A stretch of 64,000 bases of DNA from Agrypnia vestita (GCA_016648135.1 JADDOH010023053.1:1-64000), one strand, 5' to 3'; shown: positions 11,631 to 23,414, counted from the first letter of the stretch. Program-made: numbers and translations. Notes: generated by a model not told the origin, from the letters alone.

Positions 11631-12390
11631 CGGTCGTATTCTGAAATATGCAGTATTACTACTTCTGTATCTTGACATTACTGTCAAAATGTAGTAACTT
11701 GTTATATAAAAAATTGTATAACATTGTAATGCCGCCAATTTTGACGTTTTCAGTTTGACAGGTTTGATATTAATGAATTCAATCAATTAGAAAGCTCATT
11801 ATTCATAATAGGCATGATGACATTATTAAAGAATTAAAGAATAAGCGATTTCAGAGAAGAAAATATTTTGAAAGGATTCTAAAAAATGATCCAGTTTTAA
11901 TAAACACATTGAGATTAATAAGATTTTCAATAACATAAAAATACAAAATTCTGCATTCGGCTATTTTAACTGAAACGCCGGTTAGAGTGAATGACATCAC
12001 CGGTCTTTGAACTGTTGTCATTTGTCATAGACACGATGCAATGTTTACTGAGGCTTGACGTCAAGTAGACGCCATGACGGCAGGGAGCGTTTTTGCGTGA
12101 AATTAAAAATAGGTAGACAAAAATGCAATTATTTGCGTAAAAACATAGTTTATTACTGAACTAATGTTATTTTAGGTAATAGTGGACGTGTAAGTATCTA
12201 CATTATAGGAGGTTATTTCAAAATCTGTCATCATGCCTATTGTGGAAAACTTAACGTTGATTTATATTTTGGAATTTTCTGATTGAATTCATTAATTTTA
12301 AACCTGTCGAACTTAAAATGACAAAATTGACGGCATTTCAATGTTATACATTAGCTGTCAAGATACAGAAATAATAATATTGCTTGTGAA
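11631..12390. repeat. Palindromic MITE copy, split by a nested insertion
   Basis: The left arm (11631-11808) and right arm (12240-12390) are inverted versions of one another and of the intact copies at 19936-20248 and 37117-37435. Shared blocks are CGGTCGTATTCTGAAAT, TCTGTATCTTGACA, AATGCCGCCAATTTTGACG, GTTTGACAGGTTTGA and TTAATGAATTCAATCAATTAG. The centre is interrupted at 11809-12239 by a second element. Confidence 0.8.
11809..12239. mobile_element. Nested MITE with 14-bp terminal repeats
   Basis: TAGGCATGATGACA at the left and its exact reverse complement TGTCATCATGCCTA at the right bound a 431-bp sequence. If the outer TA pairs are target duplications this fits a Tc1/mariner-type non-autonomous element. 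It sits inside the centre of the palindromic MITE, so it is younger. No coding capacity. Confidence 0.75.
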
Positions 12391-12810
12391 AAATATCAAT
12401 AGTTATAAAGATATGCTTCTTCAGTATATTTGTCTAATCTTCTGTGAAGTGTTGAACAGCCTTCAAAATAATTTAAATTAAATTATATAATTTCTTTCAT
12501 TAAATACTGTAATTAAATACATTTCATTGCTAAAAGCTTGAAGAAAAATCTATTTTTTCACATATCACCAAAACTTTTAAAAATCTTCACTGGAAAGGTA
12601 CTTAAAAATTTTCGACTTATTTTCTTAAAATGTGTAGGTGTATTGCGGACTAGGTTTGAAACAACCTGTACGGTAAATGATAACACCCGTATGAACAGAA
12701 ATTGCTGAATTAGTTGAAAGAAATATAAACGGAATAGGTATTTGATAAATAAATTAAGTTTTTTAATCACTTGGCTAATTACAGAAGATACATAACAAAA
12801 TTCAACTCAC

Positions 12811-12859
12811 CCTGAACACCCGCCAAGGAAGCGAAAGCTATCAATGTCATGCAGAACAT
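12811..12859 (-). CDS. Signal-peptide exon of a secreted protein, probably a trypsin-like protease
   Basis: An ATG at 12859 opens MFCMTLIAFASLAGVQ, a short hydrophobic signal peptide, and runs into G|GTGAGT, a strong splice donor at 12810 leaving phase 1. A short first exon that encodes only the signal peptide and ends in phase 1 is common for insect digestive trypsins. A TATA box is about 55 bases upstream of the ATG. The protease last exon at 8642-8953 lies downstream on the same strand; linkage of the two is inference. Confidence 0.6.
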
Positions 12860-12904
12860 TTTCCAAGAGTTACAAAGTCAACACTGCTTGGTGCACAATG
12901 CACA

Positions 12905-12922
12905 GAGCTGCTTATATATGTG
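12905..12922 (-). promoter_or_regulatory. TATA box of the signal-peptide exon
   Basis: On the reverse strand TATATAAG (12918-12911) lies about 52 bases upstream of the ATG at 12859, leaving room for a transcription start some 30 bases downstream of the box and a short 5' UTR. The position fits insect protease genes with compact promoters. Confidence 0.55.
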
Positions 12923-12959
12923 TGAGTGATCCCGGATAGTGAACAAATACAAGTAGGCG

Positions 12960-13982
12960 CCAAAGTGATTAATGTCTACTTTGTAATAGGGGAGACCGAG
13001 GTGTTTTGAAACAAAGGTGATTTGAAACAACACTGATTTCGCGGAACTAAAAACCCTTAGCGAGTTGGCATCTTCGCATATCAACTGCTTCCCCCCGCCC
13101 GCAGGCCCTTCGGTACTCGTCCGTGACTCTGAGTGTGCAGTTACGTTGTTCTTGGTCCCACGTCGCAAAATTCGTAAAAAGTAGCTAAGTATTAAACGTT
13201 TTTTTAAATGCCTTTATTTAGATAATGTATCTGTATTTTAGTGCGTGTGATATATGTTTCGAAGGGTTATTAACTAACGATTCAATTCCTAGCATGGTTA
13301 CCTACAGCGCATTTCTATGTGTTTTGCTTCTTAATTTTTAAAGTTGGGCTCATGCAGCTCACACTGGTGGCGAGCATTCATATGTTTGTCACAATTGCTT
13401 ATCAGAATAATAATTTCCTATTCCCCTTATATCTCCTATTTTTTTATCGTTGAAATTATTATTGTTACAAACTTATACTTCGGAAGAGGGAAATTGAGAT
13501 TGACTGAAAGTAGATAATCGATATTTGATACTGACATTTAGATATTAAGAATGTGATTATTGTTTCTCTGCTTGGAGTTTTAATTTAATTTTATATTTGT
13601 TAATGTTGATCTCATGTTGGATGGGAGATATAGTGATGGATAATTGGGAACAAGGTAAGCACTCACCTTTCTTCCTTCGATTCTTTGGTTCTCCTCTTGC
13701 CTCTTCTTTATCTCCTAAACTGCGAGGTGTTTCCCGTTAATTTTAAGGCAAAACACTCGCGTCAATAATTTAATCTTTGATTTAATTTGCGGCAGTTCAC
13801 AGCGAAAAATTATGCGGTCACTTTCTTTATTGACATTTTTCTATTGCGATTGCAGCTGTTTTTTTCCGTTTTGTGGCGGCTTCGATTTTCAAAACTGGAG
13901 CGGCTCTAGTACTTGCTTGCTTTCGGGACTGGGAGAGAGGGAATACCTTTTTCCTAGATTACAAATTAATTAAATGGCATTT
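12960..13982. other. Intergenic DNA, no gene seen
   Basis: Two TTTGAAACAA blocks (13010-13030) followed by a GC-rich patch with CCCCCCGCCCGCAGG look like the end of a dispersed element, but no opposite end was found. The rest is AT-rich without supported coding sequence. Confidence 0.35.
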
Positions 13983-14058
13983 TAGCGTAGCGTTTTAGCG
14001 TAGCGTTTTAGCGAAGCGTTTTAGCGTAGCGTTTTAGCGTAGCGTTCTAGCGTAGCGT
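13981..14058. repeat. 13-bp tandem repeat
   Basis: Six units of TTTTAGCGTAGCG with single changes lie 50 bases beyond the truncated 3' end of the BEL/Pao element. A TAGCG remnant continues at 14084-14093. Confidence 0.9.
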
Positions 14059-14106
14059 AAGAAAGAAAATAAATAAAAATATAGCGTTTAGCGAACTAAA
14101 AATAAG

Positions 14107-17100
14107 TTAAAAAATAACAAGATTTTTAACGCGTTTTCGGATCATGTTACGTGCGGAAAGGATCCAGAAGTTTTGTCTCAGCAAGGCTAATAATAGACTT
14201 GCTCCAGCGTGTAGATTTTTAGTATGATAATAATCAACAATTAAATGAACAATGTGGTCTTTAGCAGGCAAAACGATTGGATGCTTTTGTGTAGAACTAA
14301 GTTGTGATTGGTTAAGTCGACCACCAACGCGAATGATTTGAACATCATCTAAGTATGCGTTCAACTTGCGTAAAGCTATAGAGTCTATATTCAGGAAATG
14401 ATGGCGTTGTATGCATTTAATTATGAAATTCTCTATTAGTTCTAAATCGTTTGCAGAAATAAAACCGCGTGTTTTCAAGATGTTTGAAAAGCGTAGGACA
14501 TATACCGAAGCACGTAAAAATTTTAGATAACTTGACATTCGTTGTGCCAATTTGTATATAGCGTTATTTTGCATGTCACTATTAGACGGCACAAGAAGTG
14601 ACACGGTCTTTGACTCGGGGAGCTCCTCGTTTGAGCTTGTAGCAGCAACAGAGAATTGTATAGGCCACTCTTGCATCGGCCGGGTAAGCCATGAGGGACC
14701 GTGGTAATAAAAATTGTTATCAATTAGTTGACTTGGCATAACAGGTCGGGATATTATATCCGCAGGATTTTGAACACCTGGCACGTGGAACCAATGTTCA
14801 GCCGATAGGTTCTCATTTATGGCAGCGATTCGATTTGCAACGAATGTTTTAAACTTATAAGGAGCGGCGCATATCCACGAGAGAGTAACTGTGGAGTCTG
14901 TAAATGCCAAGATTTTATTTAACTGAACGCGTTCGCAAATGATATCTCGTACGCATGCTATTAGATTTGAAAGAAGAAGCGCCGCACAGAGTTCTAACCT
15001 TGCAAGAGATACACATTTTGGTGAAGCCACGCTAGACTTTGCGCATAACAATGTGACTTGTACTTCATCTTCTTTGTTGTTTACTCGAATGTATAGCACT
15101 GCGCCATAACACTTCTCACTCGCATCGGCAAAACCGACGAGTGCTACGTTTGAGTACGACTGCGAAATACCTACGTGACGGGGTATTTTTAACTTTTCGA
15201 GTAAATGAAGTTCTGACTTGAACTGTTGCCACTGACTTTCAATGTAAGCTGGAGCATTTTCGTCCCATTCAAGATTTTGCTTCCAACACTCTTGAACTAA
15301 TAATTTTAATAACGTGGTAACTGGACCTTACAAAGAAAGAGGGTCGAAGAGTCTAGCAGTTGCGGAGAGAATTATGCGCTTGGTGCATCTATCCGATTGA
15401 CACACATCGGTGTTAATCTTGAATAGGAATGCGTCATCGGTAGGATTCCATCGAAGACCTACGATTTGTGTATAAGTCTCTTCATCAAATTGAACGAGCT
15501 TCGGCAATTTGAGATCAACGGGAATTTTTTCCATTAATTCGGTACTGTTTGAAACCCATTTACCTAGGTGGAAACCACCAGATTTGAATTACTGGACTAG
15601 ATCGCGATGAAGTTGGTAAGCGTTGTCAACCGCATCGACAGAAGAAACTTAGTCATCCATGTAAAGGTGTTTTTTGGCTGCCCATGCAGCTGCGGGCCAG
15701 CGAGAGCGTTCATCTGCTGCTAGTTGCCTTATGACGCGCATTGCCAGATATGGAGAACTCGAAATCCCAAAGCAAACGCGATTAAACTCGTAAGTTTGGA
15801 TCGGCTCGTTAGGATGGAATCTGAATAATATACGCTGAAATCGGTGATGTTCTAGTTTCAATTTAACTTGGAAATACATCTTCTCGATGTCTGCTGAGAG
15901 CGCAATCGGGAAGAGCCTAAGATTCGTTTGTAACTCAAAAATGCTAACTTGCAGATTTGACCCAATATATAGCAGATCATTAAGTGATTTAGTCGAACTT
16001 GACTTACAGTTAGCGTTTACGACTATTCGCGTGCGGGAAGTTAATTTTTCCGGGCGATAAACAGCATGATGTGGCATATAATAGCATGGACCGGGTGCGA
16101 GGTTATCAATCGCATTGATATAACCCTTGTCAATATAATCTTTAATGGTTTTATTGTAATCCTTGCGTAGTTCAGGAATAGAATCTAACCGTTTTTCCAA
16201 TTGAAGAAAGCGTATTTTAGCAATTGTGTCTGTACGACCAATTTCCGTTGGTTCGCATTTAAATGGTAATGCTACAGTATAACGTCCCGTCGCATCGCGT
16301 GTGAAAGTTTCGGTGAATATTCGTTCGCAAGCTGCGTCATCAGGACTTAAATGTTTTCTAATCGGAACGTTTTCCAATTCCCAAAAGCGTTGCGTTAAAT
16401 TTTCTAAAGAAGGTTCGTCAACTATTGCGTGTAGAGCGCGTTCAACCGGTTGCACGACACAGTCTGCTTTTCTCATGATGACATAGCCGAACGAGGTTTG
16501 TATCCCGACTGCATTTGAGTCGGATGACATCGCCTTTTGGTTCCCCAGCAAGAAAGGAAATAGTTCATTGCCTATTAAAAGATCAATATCCGCGGGCGTA
16601 TGGAAATTTTCGTCAGCTAAGGGTAAGCCGTGCAAATGTTGTAGTTTGTGAATGTTCACATAAGCGTTTGGAACTTTATCCGATATAGTGCTGATTACAC
16701 GTGCGTTTATTTTGAATCTGCAGCGTGCATCAAAGCGCGAATAGATTGTCAAATCAGCGAGGCCAAATACTGGCTTTTCAGAGTTTCCTATGCCTCTGAC
16801 TGTTGCTGGAGAATTTAAAATATTCAGGTTAAGGCGATCACAACAATTTTTTGTAATAAAATGACTTGTAGAACCACTGTCTAACAATGCTCTGATTTTT
16901 AATCTTTTGCCGGAATCGTTTAAAGCGTATATTACCGCAGTAGGTAACAGAGTAATCGAATTATTAGAAGAGCTTGGACGCGTCTGGTTATACGTTACAT
17001 TGCTATGCATAGAGAGTGGAAAATTGGAAGCGACAGCTGCGTTTGCCGTTTGTGATTGTGGAGCGGGCGAATGTGTTCGCGAGCGGTTAAGCGACGTATT

Positions 17101-18357
17101 AACATTAGACGATAAGCGTGGGTTTGCCATCGAAGACTCTATGTAAATTTTAGTGTGATGCATTAGATGGCAGATGGCGCATCTATTTTGCGATTTACAT
17201 TTTTTCACACTATGAAAGCCCAAACAATTAAAACATAAATTATTATTTTTCACGAAATAATTTCTATGGTGAGAATTTAAAAGAAGAAACTTATCGCATT
17301 TATAAAGTGGATGAGGATTATCGTTTTTACAAAAAGGACACTTAGGAAAGCTGTTATTGACAACGAATGATTGCGCAGAATAATTTTGTCTTTTATTATA
17401 ATTTTTATTAACTTGCGAAGTAGAAGATTTATTATAATTTGAAGTGTTAGTTTGAAAAGACCCTGCGTTACGAAGCGTGTATATTCGGTTTTGTTCCTTC
17501 ACAAAGGTAATCAATGACTCAAATGTCGGTATATTTTCATGGCGTTTTGCTTGTTCAAAAATTGTTACAGTTTCTTTATCCAATTTGGATAACGCGATAT
17601 GTGTAAACGTAAAGTCAGCTAGATCATCTAATTGAAGTTGTTTCAATGCGGAAAATGCGGAATAGAATTTTTCTAACGTGTCTAATGCGTTTTGCGAGGG
17701 AGTTTGACTACCCCTGAAATTTAAAATTTGTTCTAGGTATAACGTGGCGAGAGTACGTTTATCTTGATACTTATTTTTTAGCGATTTCCAGAGAATCTCA
17801 TAATTAGCTGCAATTGGCGGTACACCTGCACATACCAATGAAGCCTTACCAGTAAGTTTTCCGACAAGGTATTGTACCTTTTCCGCGTTTGACAGGCGCG
17901 GATTCTTTTGAATTAGCGAATTAAAATTTTCGTAAAATAAAACCCATTGGTTTGGATTACCATCGAAACCTTTTAATTCTAATGCCGGAAGCTTGCTATT
18001 TATTTTTTCGTAATTATTTATTAGCGGTTTTTGATTTTCTAATTTTGTAAGCCCTACTTGTATCGCTTTTATCTGACAATATAACTCGTCGAACGCGCAG
18101 AGATCTTTGAAATCGGGTTCATATGTAGAATCACAGCTTAGTATCGTTATATTTAACTGGTCCGTTACTTCAGTGTATTCTCTTCTAGTATTTTCCAATG
18201 ACTGTATGCGTATGAGAAATAGATCTCGTTTTATTTCTTCATCTACTTGTTTACTTAAGTCATATAAGGACTGCAACATTGAAAATAAACTTTGTTTTTT
18301 AGCTTGTAAAATCCGTATCTTGTTTTTTATTTCATTATCTTTGTTTCGCGTAGCCAT
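14107..18357 (-). pseudogene. BEL/Pao LTR retrotransposon gag-pol, decayed and 3' truncated
   Basis: One reading frame runs from the ATG at 18357 to 14107 with in-frame stops only at 15649, near 15590 and at 15328 and no frameshift. Order of domains: N-terminal coiled-coil-like and DUF1759-type Gag (residues about 1-320); zinc knuckles CPFCKN..PHPLYKC (about 339-352) and CFNC...HSVKKC plus CAIC; retropepsin LLDSGSTSHF (about 491); reverse transcriptase with IVVNANC (about 777) and the YMDD box (899-902). After the first stop come the Pao-type RNase H/peptidase-A17 region (FADAS.KCYGAVLYIR, LARLELCAALLLS) and the start of the integrase zinc-binding domain (HP.VLP, HAGASLLLALLRQNFWI). The frame ends before the integrase DDE core, which is missing. 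No LTR was recognised on either side. The first stop falls directly after the catalytic YMDD, so no complete RT can be made. Confidence 0.93.
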
Positions 18358-19189
18358 TTTGAAAATTCACTGAAGAAATGTGTTGATTGTAATTATTTTT
18401 AAAAACTGTAGAATTAATCGAAATTTAAATAAATTAAAATATTATTTTTATAATATGAAAAGTTGCAATTAGTTGTGACAACCCTGCTTTAGTTTTGAAA
18501 AATCTTAAATCTTGATAATTTTTATTAATAATAGGCGTTTCTTATAGAAATAAACAACAATTACTTCGACGTTTGATTCGGGTCCGGACAGTCCATACAA
18601 CGTAATTTACAGAAATTTCCAACAGAGGGCCGCCATTATAGTTGTCGCTACTGCAGCACCATCGCGCCCGATTTTGGCCTATCGTCCAATGCCATCTATA
18701 CGTGCATCACACAAACAAGAATCGTATAAGGCATGGTTTGAGCCTCAAATAAAATGGTTTGAAGGTTGAATTATATTTTTCATCGCAGTTTTAATGCAAG
18801 ATGGTTTGAGCCTCGAATAAAATGTAAAAAAAAAATCCGTTATCTTTCATCTCATTTTTCAATGTTCATTACTGTCATATATTTACGTAAAACAGTATAT
18901 ACCTGTGTATACATATTCCTAAATTCTTTCTTTATACCCAGGTTGAAAAACGAAAATATACCGTCAAGATACAAGTATTTTAATTTTATTTGGTGTTTTA
19001 TTAGTAATCAATTTCTGAGAAAATGTTACTTATTTTGACGTAAAATTGTTCGTTATTTGTCATTTTTATTGATTAATCTCAAAAGGAGGTCAAAAAGAAT
19101 ATATTTTATAGAATACAGCGTACAACTATCAATGCATAAATATTTAAGTTTCTTTGTGAACATGAACTTAATAATGATTCTTATTTTAG
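18358..19189. other. Flank of the BEL/Pao element, no gene seen
   Basis: This is where a 5' LTR and leader of the minus-strand element should lie, but no TG...CA boundaries or primer-binding site could be identified. A direct repeat, GATGGTTTGAGCCTC followed by AATAAAATG, occurs twice with degeneracy (about 18733-18757 and 18799-18824). Confidence 0.4.
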
Positions 19190-19521
19190 ACATAATATAG
19201 ACGAACAGAACGTTACGATAAAAATGATTGAATTGTGCCTGAAATGCCCTGAAAAACATAATATAGACGAACAGAACGTTACGATAAAAATGATTGAATT
19301 GTGCCTGAAATGCCCTGAAAAACATAATATAGACGAACAGAACGTTACGATAAAAATGATTGAATTGTGCCTGAAATGCCCTGAAAAACATAATATAGAC
19401 GAACAGAACGTTACGATAAAAATGATTGAATTGTGCCTGAAATGCCCTGAAAAACATAATATAGACGAACAGAACGTTACGATAAAAATGATTGAATTGT
19501 GCCTGAAATGCCCTGAAAAAC
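19190..19521. repeat. 66-bp minisatellite, 5 identical units
   Basis: Five copies of a 66-bp unit (CATAATATAGACGAACAGAA at its start) appear identical. The period is a multiple of 3, so open frames persist on both strands, giving a 22-residue repeat such as MIELCLKCPEKHNIDEQNVT on the plus strand. Perfect identity points to recent expansion. No start context, splice site or homology argues for coding. Confidence 0.95.
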
Positions 19522-19935
19522 CGAGCAATAAGGATGTGATTTCGAGTATGCGTTATAAAAATCAAAGCGTGTAATGCTTATGCAATATTGCAGTGCAAAT
19601 TTTTAGCATTAGAATACCTATAAAAAAGTTATTATTACATCGAGAAAGCACAACATTGATAAACTTGAATATTTGTTTTCTCTCTTTCTCTCTCGATTCT
19701 GACATGTCGCACGTGCGATAAAAAAGTCATAACTCAAAAAAATATTTTGTAGTTAAGTATACAGAAATATTCACAAAAATATATTTGCTAAAAATTGCTC
19801 GTTTTACTGTTATGATAATAGTTGTTCCACAATTACACTGATACTGATTTTTACAACCTTATTCTTGAACAGCGTCATTTTTGCCTTTATGTTGGGCAGA
19901 CATGTACATTTATCATGATCTTCATCTCAAATATA

Positions 19936-20248
19936 CGGCCTATATTCCGAAATAAGCAATTTTCTTATTTCTGTATCTTGACAGTTATTGTTAATCATTG
20001 TAATGCCGCCAATTTTGAAGTTTTAAGTTAGATAGGTTAAAGATTAATGAATTTAATCAATTAGAAAAATCATCATTCATAAGTGTGAATAAATTATTTG
20101 TTTACGTTTTAGACCTTTCTGTTTGATTGAATTCACTAATTTCAAACCTGTCAAACTTAAAAGTCAAAATTGGCGGCGATTAAATGTTATAAAATAACTG
20201 TCGAGATACAGAAATAGCAATATTGCTTATTTCAGAATACGACCGATA
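19936..20248. repeat. Palindromic MITE, intact copy
   Basis: Arms of about 130-150 bp face one another, with the outer block TATTTCAGAATACGACCGATA at the right end and a related, partly decayed form at the left. Inner blocks are shared with 11631-12390 and 37117-37435. No coding sequence. Confidence 0.85.
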
Positions 20249-21030
20249 GCCATCAATTAAAAAGTGACTGTTGTTGATCAAGATAAGTGTAGTTCCTCGT
20301 CTTTGTTTATGTAATAAAGGACGCATTTAAAAATAAATTGTGATTAAGTTTTATGTACTTTCAAGTTGTAACGTAATTTGTATTTAATAAATGCTGGTTT
20401 CATCTTTAGAAATGAGTCTTCCTTTGAGATAAAATCTATGTTATATTTCGTATTTATTAAAAAATTTTGGTACTCTTACACATGGTTATAGAATACCTAT
20501 ATATTTTATGCTCGTTTAAAATGTTTTAGTTCCTCATGATAATCACTGAATTAATAAACAATATTTAACATTTACCTTTAACTACTGTGGTAAATATTTT
20601 GTTCCGCAATTACTGAGGTACGTTCAAATTTTCATCCACAAAATCCAAAGGAAATTTGTATTTTGGTTAGTGGTATTTTATTGAATGACATGTTTTTACA
20701 CAAATATTATAAAAAAATGTAATAATAAATAATTAATTTATGTTATTCCAAACAAAATAGGGTAAAAACCATAATATTTGTAAAAATGTATTTATGTTTT
20801 TTTACTTATAAACAACACATTTTATATAATTTACTGATAAAAACGTATGTTAAAAAGAGACGAAAATTCATACAAAGCCTCAAGAAAGCGAAATTATCTT
20901 TAAATTTCTCATAGCATTTACGACATAACCTTTTCAAACAGCCTAAACGTGGATTTTTTTACAAATTTTGCATCCATGTGACAATGTTTTATTTTTTGCA
21001 GAACGTATGTACAGTCTTACGTATTTCAAA
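20249..21030. other. AT-rich spacer, nothing recognised
   Basis: No open frame with recognisable similarity, no inverted repeat and no tandem repeat stand out here. Confidence 0.5.
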
Positions 21031-21112
21031 AGAGTCGCTTGTTGGTCTAATTGTTAGGACTCTCGCCTCGTGATCCAAAGGTCGCGTTGATGTGACACGT
21101 ATTCCATGTTCG
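21031..21112 (+). repeat. tRNA-derived SINE, internally deleted
   Basis: AGAGTCGCTTGTTGGTCTAA through TCCAAAGGTCGCG matches the tRNA-like head at 45775-45840. Straight after GGTCGCG the sequence jumps to TTGATGTGACAC, which in the longer copy lies about 95 bases further on (45911-45922). The B box is therefore removed, and this copy cannot have a full internal pol III promoter. Confidence 0.7.
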
Positions 21113-21224
21113 CATCTCTATTAAAAAAAATCATCCACTAATAACAAAAGGCCTAAAAATGCAATTAATTCTACCATGTAAACTTTTCGATAATTCTAAT
21201 CGTTTTGATTCAGAAAATTTTGTT

Positions 21225-21360
21225 TATAATATATGTATATATATATATATATACATATATTATATATATATATATATCTATTAGATCTTAGATATATCAT
21301 ATATATACATATCTTATATAACAATTTTCTATATAACTATTAATATATATATATATATGT
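21225..21360. repeat. (TA)n-rich low-complexity DNA
   Basis: Several (TA)n runs (21236-21253, 21265-21276, 21345-21357) with ATATAC variants. Further short TA runs are at 21714-21727 and 21899-21914, all around the Penelope-like ends. Confidence 0.9.
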
Positions 21361-21860
21361 TAATATTAAGATTTTCGCGGGTAAAAGATGAAGGATTATT
21401 TTCTAGGATAACCCGCGTATTGTAGTCTTGAGAAAGACTGTTATATTGTACCCAACGTTTCGGATAGATAGCACTGGCCATTTTCAAAGGGGTTTTTGCG
21501 CCTTGTATTTCGAGCTCTGTTTTGAATTGATGGCTAGCACACAAAGTAAATTCAGCAATTAGCCTCGCATTAGGCTTCACTTGGATCTCGACTTCTGGAG
21601 TGAACGGGTGTGACGAATGGTCCTTCTGAGGACCAAATTTTGACGCGGGTTACCCCCAAAGAAATTAATACTAACATTTCTAACACCCGTGAAAACCTTC
21701 ATTATAACACACACATATATATATATATGTTAGTTCTAACTATTTTGGGGGTAACCCGCGTCAAATTCTGGTCGTCAGGACCAGTCGTCTGCCGACGTTT
21801 CGAGCAGATCTCACTGTTCATCTTCAGGGCGCCTTGTCGATGAGCTGCTTTGTTTGGGTC
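21361..21860. mobile_element. Penelope-like terminal repeats in inverted and direct arrangement
   Basis: Two related segments carry the ordered blocks AACGTTTCGG, a spacer and GCGCCTTGT on the plus strand (21454-21515 and 21794-21848). Between them an inverted pair of about 40 bp surrounds a (TA)n core: TTTTGACGCGGGTTACCCCC at 21638-21657 and its reverse form near 21747-21767. Head-to-head long terminal repeats of this sort, with a hammerhead-like motif, are known from Penelope-like elements. No reverse transcriptase is found here, so this is a relic. Confidence 0.55.
21794..21837 (-). ncRNA. Hammerhead ribozyme-like motif, full core
   Basis: On the reverse strand CTGAAGA (21837-21831) is followed by an imperfect stem II (GAaCAG with CTGcTC), then GAAAC (21801-21797) and GTC as cleavage triplet. 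The bases flanking the core, GCC before and GGC after, can pair as a 3-bp stem I. All invariant positions of the CUGANGA/GAAA core are present. Stem III would be nearly absent, as in minimal hammerheads of Penelope-like elements that act as dimers. Confidence 0.6.
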
Positions 21861-23414
21861 CGGAGCTCACCGTCAAATGAAAGCTCAAGTCAAGTGAATA
21901 TATATATATATATATAATAGAGTCATTGTATAATTTTAATCCGTTACAAATTAGTCGTGATTATCCTTTTTTGTTTTGGCTTGAGTTATGTAGTAGTTTT
22001 AAGCCGTTCTAGTATAGTGTTTGATTTTGTGTAATTTAATGTCTTCGTTTTGTATTTCGCCATTTTTAGCTTGTGAATGAGTTTTAGTGTTTCGCAAATT
22101 GCTGTTTTATTCGGTAAACCGTTTCAGTTGATGTCAGGTATTTCAAATTGTAGACAATTTTCAATATTTTATTTTGCTGTCATTGTAGTATGTTTAGGTT
22201 TGTCTTGTTTCAGGTTCCCCAGAAGGGTATCATATATCCTATTTTACTCTTAACGTATGCCCCATACATCATAATTTGTATGATCTTCGGTGTAATTTCG
22301 TGTAATTTGTGGAAGGCTAGTCAGTTTAGTCATAGAGTCAATTACTGTGTCTATATGAATGCTCTATTTGAGGTATCTGTCTTCGATGAGTGCTAAGTAT
22401 TTGTATAATTGTATTCTATAACTAGTCCAATTAATCACTTAATTCCTTCATCGAAAAAATTCCACACCACATCCGGTTCGGGGATGAATTTTATGAATGA
22501 ATTTTACGGGTTATGTATGTATTTGGAGAGGATTCCCACCCGTCCAGAAGAGTCCTCTCGTGTCAGCATGTGGCGTGTGTTCAGTGAGTATGTATGTAGT
22601 ATGAGTCGCGCATGTACGCAAAGTGTGCAGGAATGAGCAAATCTAGATAGATGTAAATGATACTCACGGTTAAATATTGTTATTTTTTGTGACAATTTAC
22701 AGTTGCATACAGGAATATCACTTGCGTGTGCTACGGCGGCCGGCGACAGGATGGTTGGTCCTTTTAGTCAACCGGGAGCAGATCACTGATCAGCTGTGTG
22801 GTGCCCGTGATTGGCGGACACGGGTCAGATTACGGGTAGACTCGCGGCGGCAAGTAGTCGAGGACCAGACAATTGCCAAATAATATAAGTTCGAACCGTT
22901 TTATTTGGTTCTTTGATTAGTACATTTTAATCGTTTTTTGCACATAAATAATTCTAATCAGATTCCTAAAGGTATGTGTTGACTGTTACTAATGCTAAAA
23001 GAAAGCAATATCATTGGTGAGAGAAACTAATAAAAACTGGGAGGTCAATGAAACAATTCAGCCTATAACATTGAAGTTTAGATGTCTCGGTTCGGTACTG
23101 CAAGTGATGGTTCTGATCAATTTTCGCCTGAGCTATTACATCCACGTAAATTAAGATATCTGCTTCCTCCAAAATATTTATCGAATGATTTGGCAAAACA
23201 CTATATAATTAAAATGTTGTAAAAATTGAATTTGTTTCATATAATGTTCATATTTGCTTATTGATTTAATAAAAATTGTGTGTTTTCTTTATTATTTTAT
23301 GCGAGTAAGAACTCGACAATTTATAGTTTAAATATTGAAAATTTTGAATGAAGAAATATTTAGAACGTACATGTTATATTGTAATTTTATATTTTGTTTG
23401 GCAAAATAAATCTC
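21861..23414. other. Intergenic DNA, no firm gene
   Basis: One GC-richer patch, 22700-22885, follows a possible splice acceptor (TTTTTTGTGACAATTTACAG) and is open for about 60 codons with an RRPATG..L....R block that faintly recalls the N-terminal part of Tc1-like transposases. The match is too weak for a call. Confidence 0.3.

Noticed and set aside
19053..19574. Open frames of 115-170 codons on both strands of the 66-bp repeat
   Set aside because: Equal openness on both strands and identical units indicate tandem DNA rather than selection on protein.
21445..21500. Second complete hammerhead in the Penelope-like pair
   Set aside because: GAAACGT is present on the minus strand, but the CTGANGA strand reads CTTTGAA, which lacks the invariant bases.
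22681..22883. Possible Tc1-like transposase exon (RRPATG..L block) behind a splice-acceptor-like sequence
   Set aside because: Only one short block recalls the family, no DDE motif or inverted ends are present, and the frame is short enough to be chance in a GC-rich patch.
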